Shown piece by piece: positions 34,610 to 43,619 of a DNA stretch of 63,463 nucleotides. Source of the DNA: an uncultured Faecalibaculum sp. (GTDB lineage Bacteria; Bacillota_I; Bacilli_A; Erysipelotrichales; Erysipelotrichaceae); contig NZ_CAJUPA010000009.1 of the NCBI RefSeq assembly GCF_910588395.1, positions 1-63,463 of the forward strand, written 5' to 3'. Position numbers and translations under genes: made by a program. The notes under the pieces are model-generated. The model was not told the origin of the DNA. It worked only from the letters and a program-made list of their open reading frames with translations, and did no database searches. Position 1 is the stretch's first letter, and each line of letters opens with the position of its first letter.

Positions 34610-35575
34610 ATGGAAAAAATTGCCAAGCGCAGAATCATGCTGATCGGCACCGGCATGGTAGGCATGAGCTTTGCCTATACAATGCTCAACTGCACCGGAA
34701 TCGATGAAATGATCCTGGTGGATGTGAACCAGGACAAAGCCCGGGGCGAGGCCATGGACCTCAACGACGGTCTGGTGTACGCCGCGTCCAAAATGAAAGT
34801 CCGGGCGGGTACCTATGAAGATGCCCGGGATACGGACATCGTCGTTCTGACCGCCGGGGCAGCCCAGAAACCGGGACAGTCCCGTCTGGAACTGGTCAGG
34901 ATCAACGCGAAGATCACCAAGGGTGTCTGCGAGGATCTGAAGAAAAACGGCTTCAACGGCATTCTGATCGTGGCCAACAACCCGGCGGACATCATGACCT
35001 ATGTGGCATGGAAGACCAGCGGACTGCCGGCTGAGCACGTGATCGGCTCGGGTACGGTTCTGGATACCGCCCGCCTGCGTCACGCTCTGTCGGAATTCCT
35101 GGGATTTGCCGATTCCAACATTCACGCCTACATCATGGGCGAGCACGGAGACTCCAGTTTCGTTCCCTGGATTCACACCTACATCGGCTGCAAATCGCTG
35201 CTGGAGTACCTGGACGAGAACGACATTTCCCTGCTGGAGCTCCAGAACATCTACATTGATGTCCGGGACAAGGCCTACAAGATCATCGATCTGAAGAAGG
35301 CAACCTACTATGGTATCGGCTATGCCCTGAAGCGGATCGTGGATGCCGTGATCCACAACGAGAAGTGCATCCTGCCGGTTTCCAGCTATCAGAACGGCGA
35401 ATACGACCGGTCGGGTCTGTTCATCGGCACGCCCAGCGTGGTCAGTGCCAGAGGTGTGGAACGCGTCATGTGCCTGCCGCTGAACGAAAACGATCAGGCA
35501 CGGTTCAACAAATCCTTCGATACCCTGGAAGCAACGATCCGGGAAAACCTCGGCGACATCATCGATCTGGACTGA
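34610..35575 (+). CDS. ldh: L-lactate dehydrogenase
   Basis: Reduces pyruvate to L-lactate and regenerates NAD, the fermentative end step. The 321-residue protein has GTGMVG (NAD loop), Gln86 in AAQKPGQSR (Gln marks lactate rather than malate dehydrogenases), Arg92, the Asp152/Arg155 pair in GTVLDTARLR and catalytic His179 in MGEHGDSS. AGGAGGAA precedes the start. Confidence 0.94.
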   Translation: MEKIAKRRIMLIGTGMVGMSFAYTMLNCTGIDEMILVDVNQDKARGEAMDLNDGLVYAASKMKVRAGTYEDARDTDIVVLTAGAAQKPGQSRLELVRINAKITKGVCEDLKKNGFNGILIVANNPADIMTYVAWKTSGLPAEHVIGSGTVLDTARLRHALSEFLGFADSNIHAYIMGEHGDSSFVPWIHTYIGCKSLLEYLDENDISLLELQNIYIDVRDKAYKIIDLKKATYYGIGYALKRIVDAVIHNEKCILPVSSYQNGEYDRSGLFIGTPSVVSARGVERVMCLPLNENDQARFNKSFDTLEATIRENLGDIIDLD

Positions 35576-35592
35576 TTCTGCACCGCAGCACA

Positions 35593-35618
35593 ACCGCAGC
35601 CTCTGCTGCGGTTTTTTT
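35593..35618 (+). terminator. Terminator after ldh
   Basis: Stem CCGCAGC/GCTGCGG, loop CTCT, then seven T, 20 bases past the stop. The rest of the 395-base gap to mglB is AT-rich and shows only the regulatory site listed next. Confidence 0.88.
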
Positions 35619-35943
35619 GTGCTCCCGCAAGGCAGGCGCGTCCCTGCTCTGTTCTCCTGACGGGAGTGCACACAGGCTGACGCCAGTAATAAACCGCAGT
35701 AAAATAAGTAAATTCTATCAGATTATTTTAGTTAATTTTACCAGAGAATTTCCTGTTTAAATCTGGTGGTTTTTGACTGAATCGTACAAATCTGGTGGAA
35801 CTGTATCCGCTTTCACTCCAGATATGTCCCGAAACAGCTGGTTTGCGTGACACTTTCGATACAGCTGTCACCTGGAGATGAAAAAATAAAAACAGGCTCT
35901 TTTTTTACTAAATAATTTGCGATATCATGCAGTCAGCAACAGA

Positions 35944-35957
35944 TGAAAGCGGTTACC
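35944..35957. promoter_or_regulatory. cre-like CcpA site before mglB
   Basis: TGAAAGCGGTTACC matches TGWAANCGNTNWCA at 13 of 14 positions, 20 bases before the mglB start. A possible -10 (TATCAT, 35923-35928) lies just upstream, so binding would block transcription when better sugars are present. Confidence 0.5.
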
Positions 35958-35976
35958 ACCGCGGGAAAGGATTTTT

Positions 35977-37077
35977 ATGAAACTTCGTGATTTTGGAAAA
36001 CTGGCTCTGGCCGGCACCATGGCATTCTCTCTGGCAGCATGTTCTTCCGACGGCGGCTCCAGTGACGGCGGTTCCGGCAGCGGCTCTGCCGACGGTGAAG
36101 TATCCGTCTTCTACTACACCTACGGTGACACCTACATTTCCTCCGTTCGCTCCAACCTGGACAGCGATCTGAAGGAAGCCGGCATCAACTTCGTTGACTA
36201 CGACGCCAACAACTCCCAGACAACCCAGACCGAGCAGGTGCAGACAGCCATCTCCAAAGGCTCAAAGTGCCTGGTGGTCAACCTGGTCGACACCGCCAGT
36301 CAGGACGCAGCGAAAAACATCATTGATCAGGCTGAAGCAGCTGACATCCCTGTCATCTTCTTCAACCGGTCCGTTGACGAAGAGGTCATCTCCGCCTATG
36401 ACAAGGCAGCTTTCGTCGGCACCGACTACGAACAGGCCGGCATCATGCAGGGCGACATGATCGGTGACTACCTGGTGGAAAACTTCGACAAGGTTGACCT
36501 GAACGGCGACGGAGAAATCTCCTACGTGATGTTCAAGGGTCAGGAAGGCAACGCCGAAGCCGATGCCCGTACAAAATACGGTGTGGAAAACGCCGATGCG
36601 AAACTGGACGAAGCCGGCAAGAAACCGCTGAAGTTCTATGACAGCAACAACTCCAACAAGTTCCTGCTGGACAAGGACGGCGCATGGTCCGCAGCACAGG
36701 GCACAGACCTGATGCAGACTGTTCTCTCTCAGTACAACCCCGCCAACAAGAACATGGTGGAACTGGTCATTGCCAACAACGATGACATGGCTCTGGGTGC
36801 CATCTCCGCTCTGGAAAACGAAGGCTACAACAAGTCCGATTCCGAGATCACCATCCCTGTATTCGGTGTGGATGCCACAGACGCAGCCGTTGCGAAAATC
36901 AACGAAGGCGCCATGACAGGTACCATCAAGCAGGATGCAGAAGGCATGGCCGGCGCTCTGTGCACCATGGTTCAGAACATGATGGAAGGCAAAGACAAGT
37001 TTGACGGCCTGGATTCCGAGAACGTGATCGGAACATGGCGAATCAACATCCCCTATTCCACATACACTGGCGAATAG
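35977..37077 (+). CDS. mglB: Galactose/methyl-galactoside ABC transporter, binding lipoprotein
   Basis: A 366-residue periplasmic-binding-protein-fold lipoprotein: signal ending in SLAAC (C22), a Ser/Gly-rich linker, then a type 1 sugar-binding domain. YNPANKNMVELVIANNDDMALGA and the calcium-like loop DLNGDGEISYVMFKGQEGN are typical of MglB. The lipid anchor is expected outside the membrane to deliver hexose to MglC. First gene of mglBAC, followed by an intergenic hairpin. Confidence 0.93.
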   Translation: MKLRDFGKLALAGTMAFSLAACSSDGGSSDGGSGSGSADGEVSVFYYTYGDTYISSVRSNLDSDLKEAGINFVDYDANNSQTTQTEQVQTAISKGSKCLVVNLVDTASQDAAKNIIDQAEAADIPVIFFNRSVDEEVISAYDKAAFVGTDYEQAGIMQGDMIGDYLVENFDKVDLNGDGEISYVMFKGQEGNAEADARTKYGVENADAKLDEAGKKPLKFYDSNNSNKFLLDKDGAWSAAQGTDLMQTVLSQYNPANKNMVELVIANNDDMALGAISALENEGYNKSDSEITIPVFGVDATDAAVAKINEGAMTGTIKQDAEGMAGALCTMVQNMMEGKDKFDGLDSENVIGTWRINIPYSTYTGE

Positions 37078-37087
37078 TCTCCTCCTG

Positions 37088-37112
37088 AAAGCAGCCGGGC
37101 GCCGGCTGCTTT
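37088..37112 (+). terminator. Intergenic hairpin between mglB and mglA
   Basis: 11-bp stem AAAGCAGCCGG/CCGGCTGCTTT with a 3-base loop and few T after it. Likely a leaky terminator or RNA stabiliser that lets binding protein be made in excess over the transporter. Confidence 0.65.
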
Positions 37113-37214
37113 CTTCATGAATACCGGCACACGGCATCACAGCCGCACAGCCGGATACCGGGTGCTCTTCCTTTCCGGATGCAGCGCACACGGTAAGGAT
37201 AGAAAGGAATCTCA

Positions 37215-38732
37215 ATGGAAACGACAGCAAACCGCAAAGACAACCCGGTCCTGCTTCAGATGCAGAACATCTCCAAGCAGTTTCCAGGTGTCAAGGCGCT
37301 GGACGGTGTCAGCCTGAATGTGAAATCCGGCACGGTGCACGCCCTCATGGGGGAAAACGGCGCCGGAAAATCCACGCTGATGAAATGCCTCTTCGGCGTC
37401 TACAGCAAGGACGAAGGCACGATCCTCCTGGATGGCCAGGAAGTGAGCTTCAAGAACTCCAAGGAAGCGCTGGAAAACGGCGTGGCCATGGTGCACCAGG
37501 AACTGAACCAGGCCCTGAAGCGCAATGTCATGGACAACATCTGGCTGGGCCGCTACCCCACGAAGCTTGGCATCGTGGATGAAAAGAAAATGCTGGAGGA
37601 CACCAAGGCGGTCTTCCGGGAACTGGAAATCGATGTGGACCCGAAGCAGATCATGAGCACCATGCCTGTGGCTGCCAGACAGATGGTGGAAATCGCCAAG
37701 GCGGTCTCCTTCAACTCCAAGGTCATCGTATTCGACGAACCTACCTCTTCCCTGACCGAAGAGGAAGTGGAACACCTGTTCCGCATCATCAACATGCTCC
37801 GGGACCGGGGCGTGGCCATCATCTACATCTCCCACAAAATGGACGAAATCCTGCGGATCTCCGATGAAATCACCGTCATGCGGGACGGTCAGTGGGTCGC
37901 CACCAACCCTGCCAGCGAGATGGACATGAACAAGATCATCAAGCTGATGGTCGGCCGGGAACTCACCAACCGCTTCCCGCCCAAGGACAACGAAGTCAGC
38001 GACGAAGTCTCTCTGGAAGTCAATGGTCTGACCGGGCTCTACAACCAGCTGGATGACGTGAGCTTCCAGGCTCACAAGGGTGAGATCCTGGGCATTGCCG
38101 GACTGGACGGAGCCGGGCGCACCGAGCTGCTGGAAACGATTTTCGGTCTGGCCACCAGAAAAGAAGGGACCATGTCCCTGCATGGCAAGCCCATCACCGT
38201 CAACAACCCCCGCCAGGCCGTGAAAAACAAAATGGCGCTGCTGACGGAGGAACGCCGGGCCACCGGTATTTTCGGGATCCTGGACATCCAGGCCAACACC
38301 ACCATTGCCAACCTGAAAAAGTATCTCAAGGGCGGACTGCTGTCGGCACCGCTGATGAAGGAAGACACCGCCTGGTCCATCAGCGCAATGCACATCAAGA
38401 CTCCTTCCCAGCAGACCAAGATCCAGTCGCTGTCAGGCGGCAACCAGCAGAAGGTCATCCTCGGCCGCTGGCTGCTCACCGACCCGGAGATCCTGCTGCT
38501 GGATGAACCCACCCGCGGCATCGACGTGGGCGCAAAATATGAAATCTACGAACTGATCAGCGACCTGGCCAAACAGGGCCGGACGGTTCTCATGGTCTCC
38601 GGAGAAATGCCGGAACTGCTGGGTGTCTGCAACCGGATCCTTGTCATGTCCGGTGGAAAACTCGCCGGCGAAGTGGATGCGGACAATACCACCCAGGAAG
38701 AAATCATGACACTGGCTGCCAAATACGTATAA
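37215..38732 (+). CDS. mglA: Galactose/methyl-galactoside ABC transporter, ATPase
   Basis: A 505-residue double ATPase. The first half has a Walker A GENGAGKSTLMKC, Walker B VIVFDEPTSS and a degenerate signature (MPVAARQMVEIA). The second half has a modified Walker A (GLDGAGRTELLE), signature SGGNQQKV and Walker B ILLLDEPTRG. This asymmetric arrangement is normal for MglA/RbsA/AraG. Acts at the inner face with MglC. Confidence 0.95.
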   Translation: METTANRKDNPVLLQMQNISKQFPGVKALDGVSLNVKSGTVHALMGENGAGKSTLMKCLFGVYSKDEGTILLDGQEVSFKNSKEALENGVAMVHQELNQALKRNVMDNIWLGRYPTKLGIVDEKKMLEDTKAVFRELEIDVDPKQIMSTMPVAARQMVEIAKAVSFNSKVIVFDEPTSSLTEEEVEHLFRIINMLRDRGVAIIYISHKMDEILRISDEITVMRDGQWVATNPASEMDMNKIIKLMVGRELTNRFPPKDNEVSDEVSLEVNGLTGLYNQLDDVSFQAHKGEILGIAGLDGAGRTELLETIFGLATRKEGTMSLHGKPITVNNPRQAVKNKMALLTEERRATGIFGILDIQANTTIANLKKYLKGGLLSAPLMKEDTAWSISAMHIKTPSQQTKIQSLSGGNQQKVILGRWLLTDPEILLLDEPTRGIDVGAKYEIYELISDLAKQGRTVLMVSGEMPELLGVCNRILVMSGGKLAGEVDADNTTQEEIMTLAAKYV

Positions 38733-38751
38733 GAAGGAGAGAAGAAACATC

Positions 38752-39828
38752 ATGTCAGAAAGCAAAACCAGGAAACAGAACCGGATCCAGGCCTGGATGA
38801 CTGCCTACAAGGCCATGTCGCCGGCGGACAAAAAGCGGGCCATCAGCTCGCTGCTGCTGAACAACGCCATGTACATCATCATCGCGATTGTTGTGATCTT
38901 CATCGCGATCCGCGTACCGGCGTACCGTTCCCCGAATTCCATCATCAACATCATCAACCTGACCGCCGCCAAGCTGCCCATTGCCCTGGGCATCGCCGGC
39001 TGTATCGTGCTCACCGGTACCGATATTTCCGCCGGGCGGATGGTCGGTCTGGCTGCCGTTATCGTTGCCAGTATGTCCATCACCAACAACCAGATCTTCC
39101 CGGGTCTGGAACCTCTGCCGATCATCGTCCCGCTGATCGCCGCCATCGCCGCCTGCGCCTGCATCGGTCTGATCAACGGCTTCTCCGTGGCGAAGTTCGA
39201 CCTGCATCCCTTCATCGTGACCCTGGCCACACAGCTGATCACCTACGGTATCATCCTGATTTACCTGAAGCTGGGAACCAACAACGGTCAGACGCTGTCC
39301 GGATTCGACCCCGGCTACCGGGATCTGGTCACCGGCACTCTGTTCACCATTGCCGGCGTCAAAGTTCCCATGTATGTGCTGTACGCCATCATTCTGGTGG
39401 GGCTGATGTGGGTGATCTGGAACAAGACCACCTTCGGCAAGAACATGTTCGCTGTGGGCTCCAACAAGGAAGCTGCTGAAGTATCCGGCGTCAATGTCCA
39501 CAGAACGATCATCCTGGTGTTCGTGCTGGCAGCCGTGATGTATGCCCTGACCGGCTTCATCGACGGTGCCCGGATTGCCTCCGTCAACGCCAACACCGGT
39601 CTGAACTACGAATGTGATGCCATTGCAGCCTGCGTCATCGGTGGTGTATCCTTTGTCGGTGGTACCGGTAAAATCTCCGGTATCGTCATCGGTGTTCTGC
39701 TGCTGCAGATCATCTTCACCGGACTGAACTTCCTGTCCGTTGACCAGAACCTGCTGTACATCATCAAGGGTCTGATCATTCTGGTGGCCTGCGCCATTGA
39801 CATGCGCAAGTATCTCGCCAAGAAGTAA
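38752..39828 (+). CDS. mglC: Galactose/methyl-galactoside ABC transporter, permease
   Basis: A 358-residue permease of the branched sugar family with about nine or ten membrane helices. AKLPIALGIAGCIVLTGTDISAGRMVGLAAV is split here as GTDISAGRMVGL, and the cytoplasmic coupling motif is TTFGKNMFAVGSNKEAAEVSG. Lies 19 bases after mglA. Confidence 0.94.
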   Translation: MSESKTRKQNRIQAWMTAYKAMSPADKKRAISSLLLNNAMYIIIAIVVIFIAIRVPAYRSPNSIINIINLTAAKLPIALGIAGCIVLTGTDISAGRMVGLAAVIVASMSITNNQIFPGLEPLPIIVPLIAAIAACACIGLINGFSVAKFDLHPFIVTLATQLITYGIILIYLKLGTNNGQTLSGFDPGYRDLVTGTLFTIAGVKVPMYVLYAIILVGLMWVIWNKTTFGKNMFAVGSNKEAAEVSGVNVHRTIILVFVLAAVMYALTGFIDGARIASVNANTGLNYECDAIAACVIGGVSFVGGTGKISGIVIGVLLLQIIFTGLNFLSVDQNLLYIIKGLIILVACAIDMRKYLAKK

Positions 39829-39839
39829 TCACCTTTCCC

Positions 39840-39901
39840 GGCGGCGGCCTGCATGACAGGGCGGATCAGTCAGTCTGAGCGCTCTGTCAGAAGCCGCCGC
39901 C
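39840..39901 (+). terminator. Terminator after mglC
   Basis: GC-rich stem GGCGGCGGC/GCCGCCGCC with a 40-base inner arm, followed by TTT. Confidence 0.6.
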
Positions 39902-40022
39902 TTTCCTTTTTCCGCTGTCCCCTCCCTCCCGCTGCCTGACAGGCAGCCAGGGACCGGCAGCGTTTGTATTTCGCAGACCGCCGGCTTTTTCCGCTGTCAG
40001 ATCGCGGCTGCACAGGAGTGTT

Positions 40023-40445
40023 ATGGAACAGAAACCAGACAAGGATCCGGCACAGACGCCGGAGCCCGGAAACGAAAAAGAGCCCTCGAAGTTCACCCGG
40101 GGGATGTACAAAGGGGTCCGCATTTCCGTGAAAACCCTGGACAAGCTCATCATCGGAGGGATCCTGGTGATTGCCGTGCTGATCATGGTGGGCATCTCCC
40201 GGGGGGATGGCTACCGGGTCACCTACGACTCGAAAGGCGGCAGCGATGTGGCATATCAGACGTATCTCTACGATGAGCCCCTGGACATGGAAACACCCCA
40301 GCGCGAGGGATACGAATTTGAAGGCTGGTACTTTGATGAAGGCTACGGCCGCCAGGCCTTTGACGGCATGAACGTCCAGTCCGATCTCACGCTCTACGCC
40401 AAATGGAGCAAGCCGGGCCCGGGCACTGAAGCAAAGGCTGAATGA
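40023..40445 (+). CDS. Small membrane protein with one InlB-type repeat
   Basis: A 140-residue protein. Residues 1-40 are charged and cytoplasmic, 43-60 form one membrane helix (LIIGGILVIAVLIMVGI), and 64-130 make one Listeria-Bacteroides (InlB B / Flg_new) repeat: YRVTYDSKGG ... PQREGYEFEGWYFDE ... LTLYAKW. No cleavable signal, so it is anchored by its N-terminal helix with the repeat outside. Very short for the family, which usually carries many repeats. It lies 194 bases after mglC, separated by the mglC terminator. Function unknown. Confidence 0.75.
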   Translation: MEQKPDKDPAQTPEPGNEKEPSKFTRGMYKGVRISVKTLDKLIIGGILVIAVLIMVGISRGDGYRVTYDSKGGSDVAYQTYLYDEPLDMETPQREGYEFEGWYFDEGYGRQAFDGMNVQSDLTLYAKWSKPGPGTEAKAE

Positions 40446-40618
40446 GCCTTCACTTCAGGCCCTGACCCTCTCCACAGACCACCAGTGATACCGCCCCGCT
40501 TTCCGTTGCGGTGCCGGTCTGCAGATGCGGGTTCCTGCCGGGCAGACATTCACATCAGACACACTGTGTCCGGCATCTTCCTTGCGAAACGCGCGTCATC
40601 CCGCTCATTCAAGCATCA

Positions 40619-40681
40619 AAAGAGCCGTCAGCCCCTGTGGACAGGGCCTCACACCCTGTCCGCCGATACTGACGGCTCTTT
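40619..40681. terminator. Bidirectional terminator
   Basis: 13-bp stem AAAGAGCCGTCAG/CTGACGGCTCTTT with an inner CCCTGT-rich arm, in the 303-base gap between the convergent InlB-repeat and metallophosphoesterase genes. No gene was seen in that gap. Confidence 0.8.
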
Positions 40682-40748
40682 GTTCGTATCCTGTTTTCTT
40701 CTGCACAGAACCCACCTGTACGGACCCGCTTGTGTCTGACTCGTCGTC

Positions 40749-41525
40749 TCAGACAGCCGGACTCTCTGCTTTCTTTGGAGCTTTTACATCCGCAATGCTC
40801 TTCAGTTCGTTTTCCAGATCCTCCAGCAGGATCACCCGGTCAAACAGCGTCACACAGGGATGCGTATCCCTGCGGTGCACCCAGTCGCCATGGTAATGCC
40901 CCGTGAACCAGGTGCGGTAATCCAGCCGTCCGGCGATGTCATCCAGATACACCTGGATATCCCGCCGGTCGCTGTCATAGTGTTCCATCGACTTCGCATA
41001 CTTCTGCGCCATGGGATGCGATGCATACACATCGTGGGACAGAACGTAATCCACCTTCCAGTCCCGGGCAGCCAGATTCCGTTCGCCGTTTTCGCATTCC
41101 TGCACCGTAGGCAGCTCATCCTGCCACCAGTTCAGCCGCTCCGTACGGTACTGCACATCGTGGCTGAATCCCCCGCCGAAAGTGAAAAACGACCGTCCGT
41201 CAATGTCATAGACTTCCCCCCGCAGCAGATGATAGACATTGCTGCGGATCTGCCGGGCTCTGCCCCCTTTGTAGTCCACCACCGGATAGGTATTCAGTAC
41301 ATCAAAGTTCTCGTGATTGCCGTCTATGAACAGCGTGTTCCAGGGAAGAGACTCCAGCCAGTTCAGCCAGAACCGGTCCCCGGATCCCCCGTCCCAGACA
41401 CAGCCGAAATCCCCGCAGATGATGACATAGTCATCCGGTGTCAGGTGGTTCCCGGCTTCAAATTCCCTGGGATTGATCTTGTGTATATCCTGCTCACGGT
41501 GAATGTCACCTGTTATATAAATCAT
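40749..41525 (-). CDS. Calcineurin-like metallophosphoesterase
   Basis: A 258-residue cytoplasmic two-metal phosphoesterase. The four metal motifs are in order: GDIH (residues 6-9), CGDFGCVWD, GNHENFD, and GHYHGDWVH with a preceding SHD. The C-terminal tail is Lys/Ala-rich. Substrate unknown (phosphoprotein, nucleotide or RNA end). Single gene. Confidence 0.88.
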   Translation of the reverse strand: MIYITGDIHREQDIHKINPREFEAGNHLTPDDYVIICGDFGCVWDGGSGDRFWLNWLESLPWNTLFIDGNHENFDVLNTYPVVDYKGGRARQIRSNVYHLLRGEVYDIDGRSFFTFGGGFSHDVQYRTERLNWWQDELPTVQECENGERNLAARDWKVDYVLSHDVYASHPMAQKYAKSMEHYDSDRRDIQVYLDDIAGRLDYRTWFTGHYHGDWVHRRDTHPCVTLFDRVILLEDLENELKSIADVKAPKKAESPAV

Positions 41526-41576
41526 GACAGACCCTCCGGTTTTTTATTGTATCAGACTTGAAACGAGCCAAAACAA

Positions 41577-41598
41577 AAACCGGTCGTGTAACCGGTTT
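41577..41598 (-). terminator. Terminator after the ROK gene
   Basis: Read leftward: 8-bp stem AAACCGGT/ACCGGTTT with a 6-base loop, then TTGTTTT. Confidence 0.75.
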
Positions 41599-41629
41599 CA
41601 GGTTTCAGATGACTCAAAGCTGAACGGAA

Positions 41630-42547
41630 TCAGGCTGCCTGTTCCTCTTTGTCATGCTCGAAAGCCAGGCACGCAGCCCCCAGCAGACCGCTGTCTTCGT
41701 TCAGCGTGGAAGGACGGACCTTCACGTAGGGCTTCAGCTCATCCAGAACTTTTTCCCGGACTCTGTCCTCCACTTCCTGGACAAATCCCGGAATCTTCAG
41801 CGCCACACTGCCGCCCAGGATCACGATCTCCGGATCCGTGATGGCGATCAGGATCGAAATGAAGTTCGCCAGGTATTCCTTGGCATCATCCATGATCTCC
41901 ATCGCCGCTGCATTGCCCTGCTTCGCCAGATCGTTGACTTCCCCCGCGTGTTGCACATCCAGGCCAGCTTTCTTCGCCCGCTCCGTAATCGCTGTACCGG
42001 AACAGATCGCCTCCACGCCGCCGGGATAAATCTTGCCGTGCTGCGGCCCGTTTCTCCACAGCGGTGCATACGCCACTTCATGGCCATAACCGTGGGCGCC
42101 CTGGTAGATCTTGTGGTCAATGACCTGCCCGGAACCCAGTCCGGTGGAAATGGTCAGAAACTGCACATAGCGGCAGTCACGGCCTTCTCCCACCACGGCT
42201 TCCGCCAGCGCCGCCAGATTGGCGTCGTTTTCCAGATACGTGGGAATACCCGTGACTTTCTGAATCTCCCCGGCAATCGGGAAGTTCTGCCATGTATCGT
42301 GAAGATTCGGTGTGTTCAGAACCTTTCCGTTGATCAGATCCAGGGGACCCGGGCAGGAAACACCCATGCCCACGATTTCCCTGTCACCGGCCATCTCCTT
42401 GAGAGCCTCCGAAAGGCGGACAATGGTGGGAATGGGATCATGGGCATCCGTGCGGAACTGTGTGCGCTCCACAATGTTCATCCCTTCATCCACCAGAGCG
42501 ATCCGGCTGTTTGTGCCGCCAATATCCACGCCAACTGCGTATTTCAT
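41630..42547 (-). CDS. ROK-family sugar kinase without the zinc cysteines
   Basis: A 305-residue ROK protein, likely glucokinase or a related hexose kinase. The ATG giving MKYAVGVDIGGTNSRIA was chosen: a -10 box (TATAAT, 42582-42587) overlaps the earlier in-frame ATG. ATP loop DIGGTNSR, catalytic-region ENDANLAALAE, and LGSGQVIDHK followed by GHE are present. The CxCGxxGCxE zinc motif of most ROK proteins is replaced by NGPQHGKIYPGGVEA with no cysteines. Follows the methyltransferase gene in the same direction. Confidence 0.83.
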   Translation of the reverse strand: MKYAVGVDIGGTNSRIALVDEGMNIVERTQFRTDAHDPIPTIVRLSEALKEMAGDREIVGMGVSCPGPLDLINGKVLNTPNLHDTWQNFPIAGEIQKVTGIPTYLENDANLAALAEAVVGEGRDCRYVQFLTISTGLGSGQVIDHKIYQGAHGYGHEVAYAPLWRNGPQHGKIYPGGVEAICSGTAITERAKKAGLDVQHAGEVNDLAKQGNAAAMEIMDDAKEYLANFISILIAITDPEIVILGGSVALKIPGFVQEVEDRVREKVLDELKPYVKVRPSTLNEDSGLLGAACLAFEHDKEEQAA

Positions 42548-42603
42548 GATGTTCGTATCCTCGCTTCCTATTGCTGAAATCATTATATCAAATCTGTGAT
42601 TCT

Positions 42604-43353
42604 CTACCGCACCGCCGTAAAGAAGATGCGATGAATTTTCAGCAGAATGTGACCGTTCTCATCCATCTGATACGCTTCAGCCACCCGTTCCTTCAGCTCC
42701 GCCGCCAGCGCCTGCACCGTTTCCTCCTTCAGATCCGGATCCAGCGGCTCCAGCCGGGCATTCACCAGCCAGTCCATCATCGCCTCCGGATCGAACCCGT
42801 GGTAATAGTAATCCGTCTCCCAGTAATCAAAGGACGACGCACAGGACTGCAGGATACGGTGATACTCCGCCGCCTCCAGGGCATTCCACCGCACCGGATA
42901 CTCCGGGAAATACTTTTGAATCAGCTCCTCGAAAATATCGAACAGCGGTTCGCCCTTTGTCTGGGGAAACCCCACTGCCAGAACCCCGTCCTCATTCAGA
43001 TTCTTCATCAGCCGCCAGATCGCATTCTCATGATCCGGCACCCACTGCAGCGCCGCATTGGAAAACACCAGGTCATACCGCCCCTGCAGCGACATCAGAT
43101 CCGCCTGAACAAACCGGCATTCCGGATGCTTCTGCCGCGCCAGCCGGATAATCTCCGGATTCCGGTCCACACCCGTGACCGCCGCCTCATGAAACACCTC
43201 GTCCAGCACCTTCGTGCTCTGCCCGTACCCGCAGCCAAGATCCACCGCCGTACGCACCAGAATATCCACCCGCTTCGCCAGATCCTGCGCCGGCTGACAG
43301 GCCTCCTGCGCAAACTGACGGTACTTGTACCGGTTCCAGTTCATATCATCCAT
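42604..43353 (-). CDS. tam: Trans-aconitate 2-methyltransferase-like protein
   Basis: A 249-residue class I SAM methyltransferase. Motif I is VDLGCGYGQST, motif II VTGVDRNPEII, and YDLVFSNAALQWVPDHE is characteristic of Tam. Tam methylates trans-aconitate, a harmful by-product of aconitase. An ATG three codons in is an equally possible start. Followed by the ROK kinase with about 56 bases between genes. The substrate is inferred from family likeness. Confidence 0.75.
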   Translation of the reverse strand: MDDMNWNRYKYRQFAQEACQPAQDLAKRVDILVRTAVDLGCGYGQSTKVLDEVFHEAAVTGVDRNPEIIRLARQKHPECRFVQADLMSLQGRYDLVFSNAALQWVPDHENAIWRLMKNLNEDGVLAVGFPQTKGEPLFDIFEELIQKYFPEYPVRWNALEAAEYHRILQSCASSFDYWETDYYYHGFDPEAMMDWLVNARLEPLDPDLKEETVQALAAELKERVAEAYQMDENGHILLKIHRIFFTAVR

Positions 43354-43572
43354 CCCTTTCTTCCTCTCCCGGGCGCCCTTTCCAGCGGTTCACCCAGGTT
43401 GCATCTTCATCATCCCCCTGTGTCCGGCCCCCGTCAAAAGATACCGGAGTCAACCTCGCGGATTCTTCTGTTTCTTTCCTCTTTCCGCCGATCCAGGCCC
43501 CGGCTGCCGCCCGCTGCAGCATATCCCTCCGGAGACAGGAAACCGGGCGGCCATTGGCAGAACACGCAAAAA

Positions 43573-43600
43573 AGAGCGGTCAGATGATGACAACCGCTCT
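43573..43600 (-). terminator. Terminator after the patatin gene
   Basis: Read leftward: 8-bp stem AGAGCGGT/ACCGCTCT, 12-base loop, then TTTTTTG, 20 bases past the stop. Confidence 0.75.
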
Positions 43601-43619
43601 CTGTATGGCTCCCGCAGGC

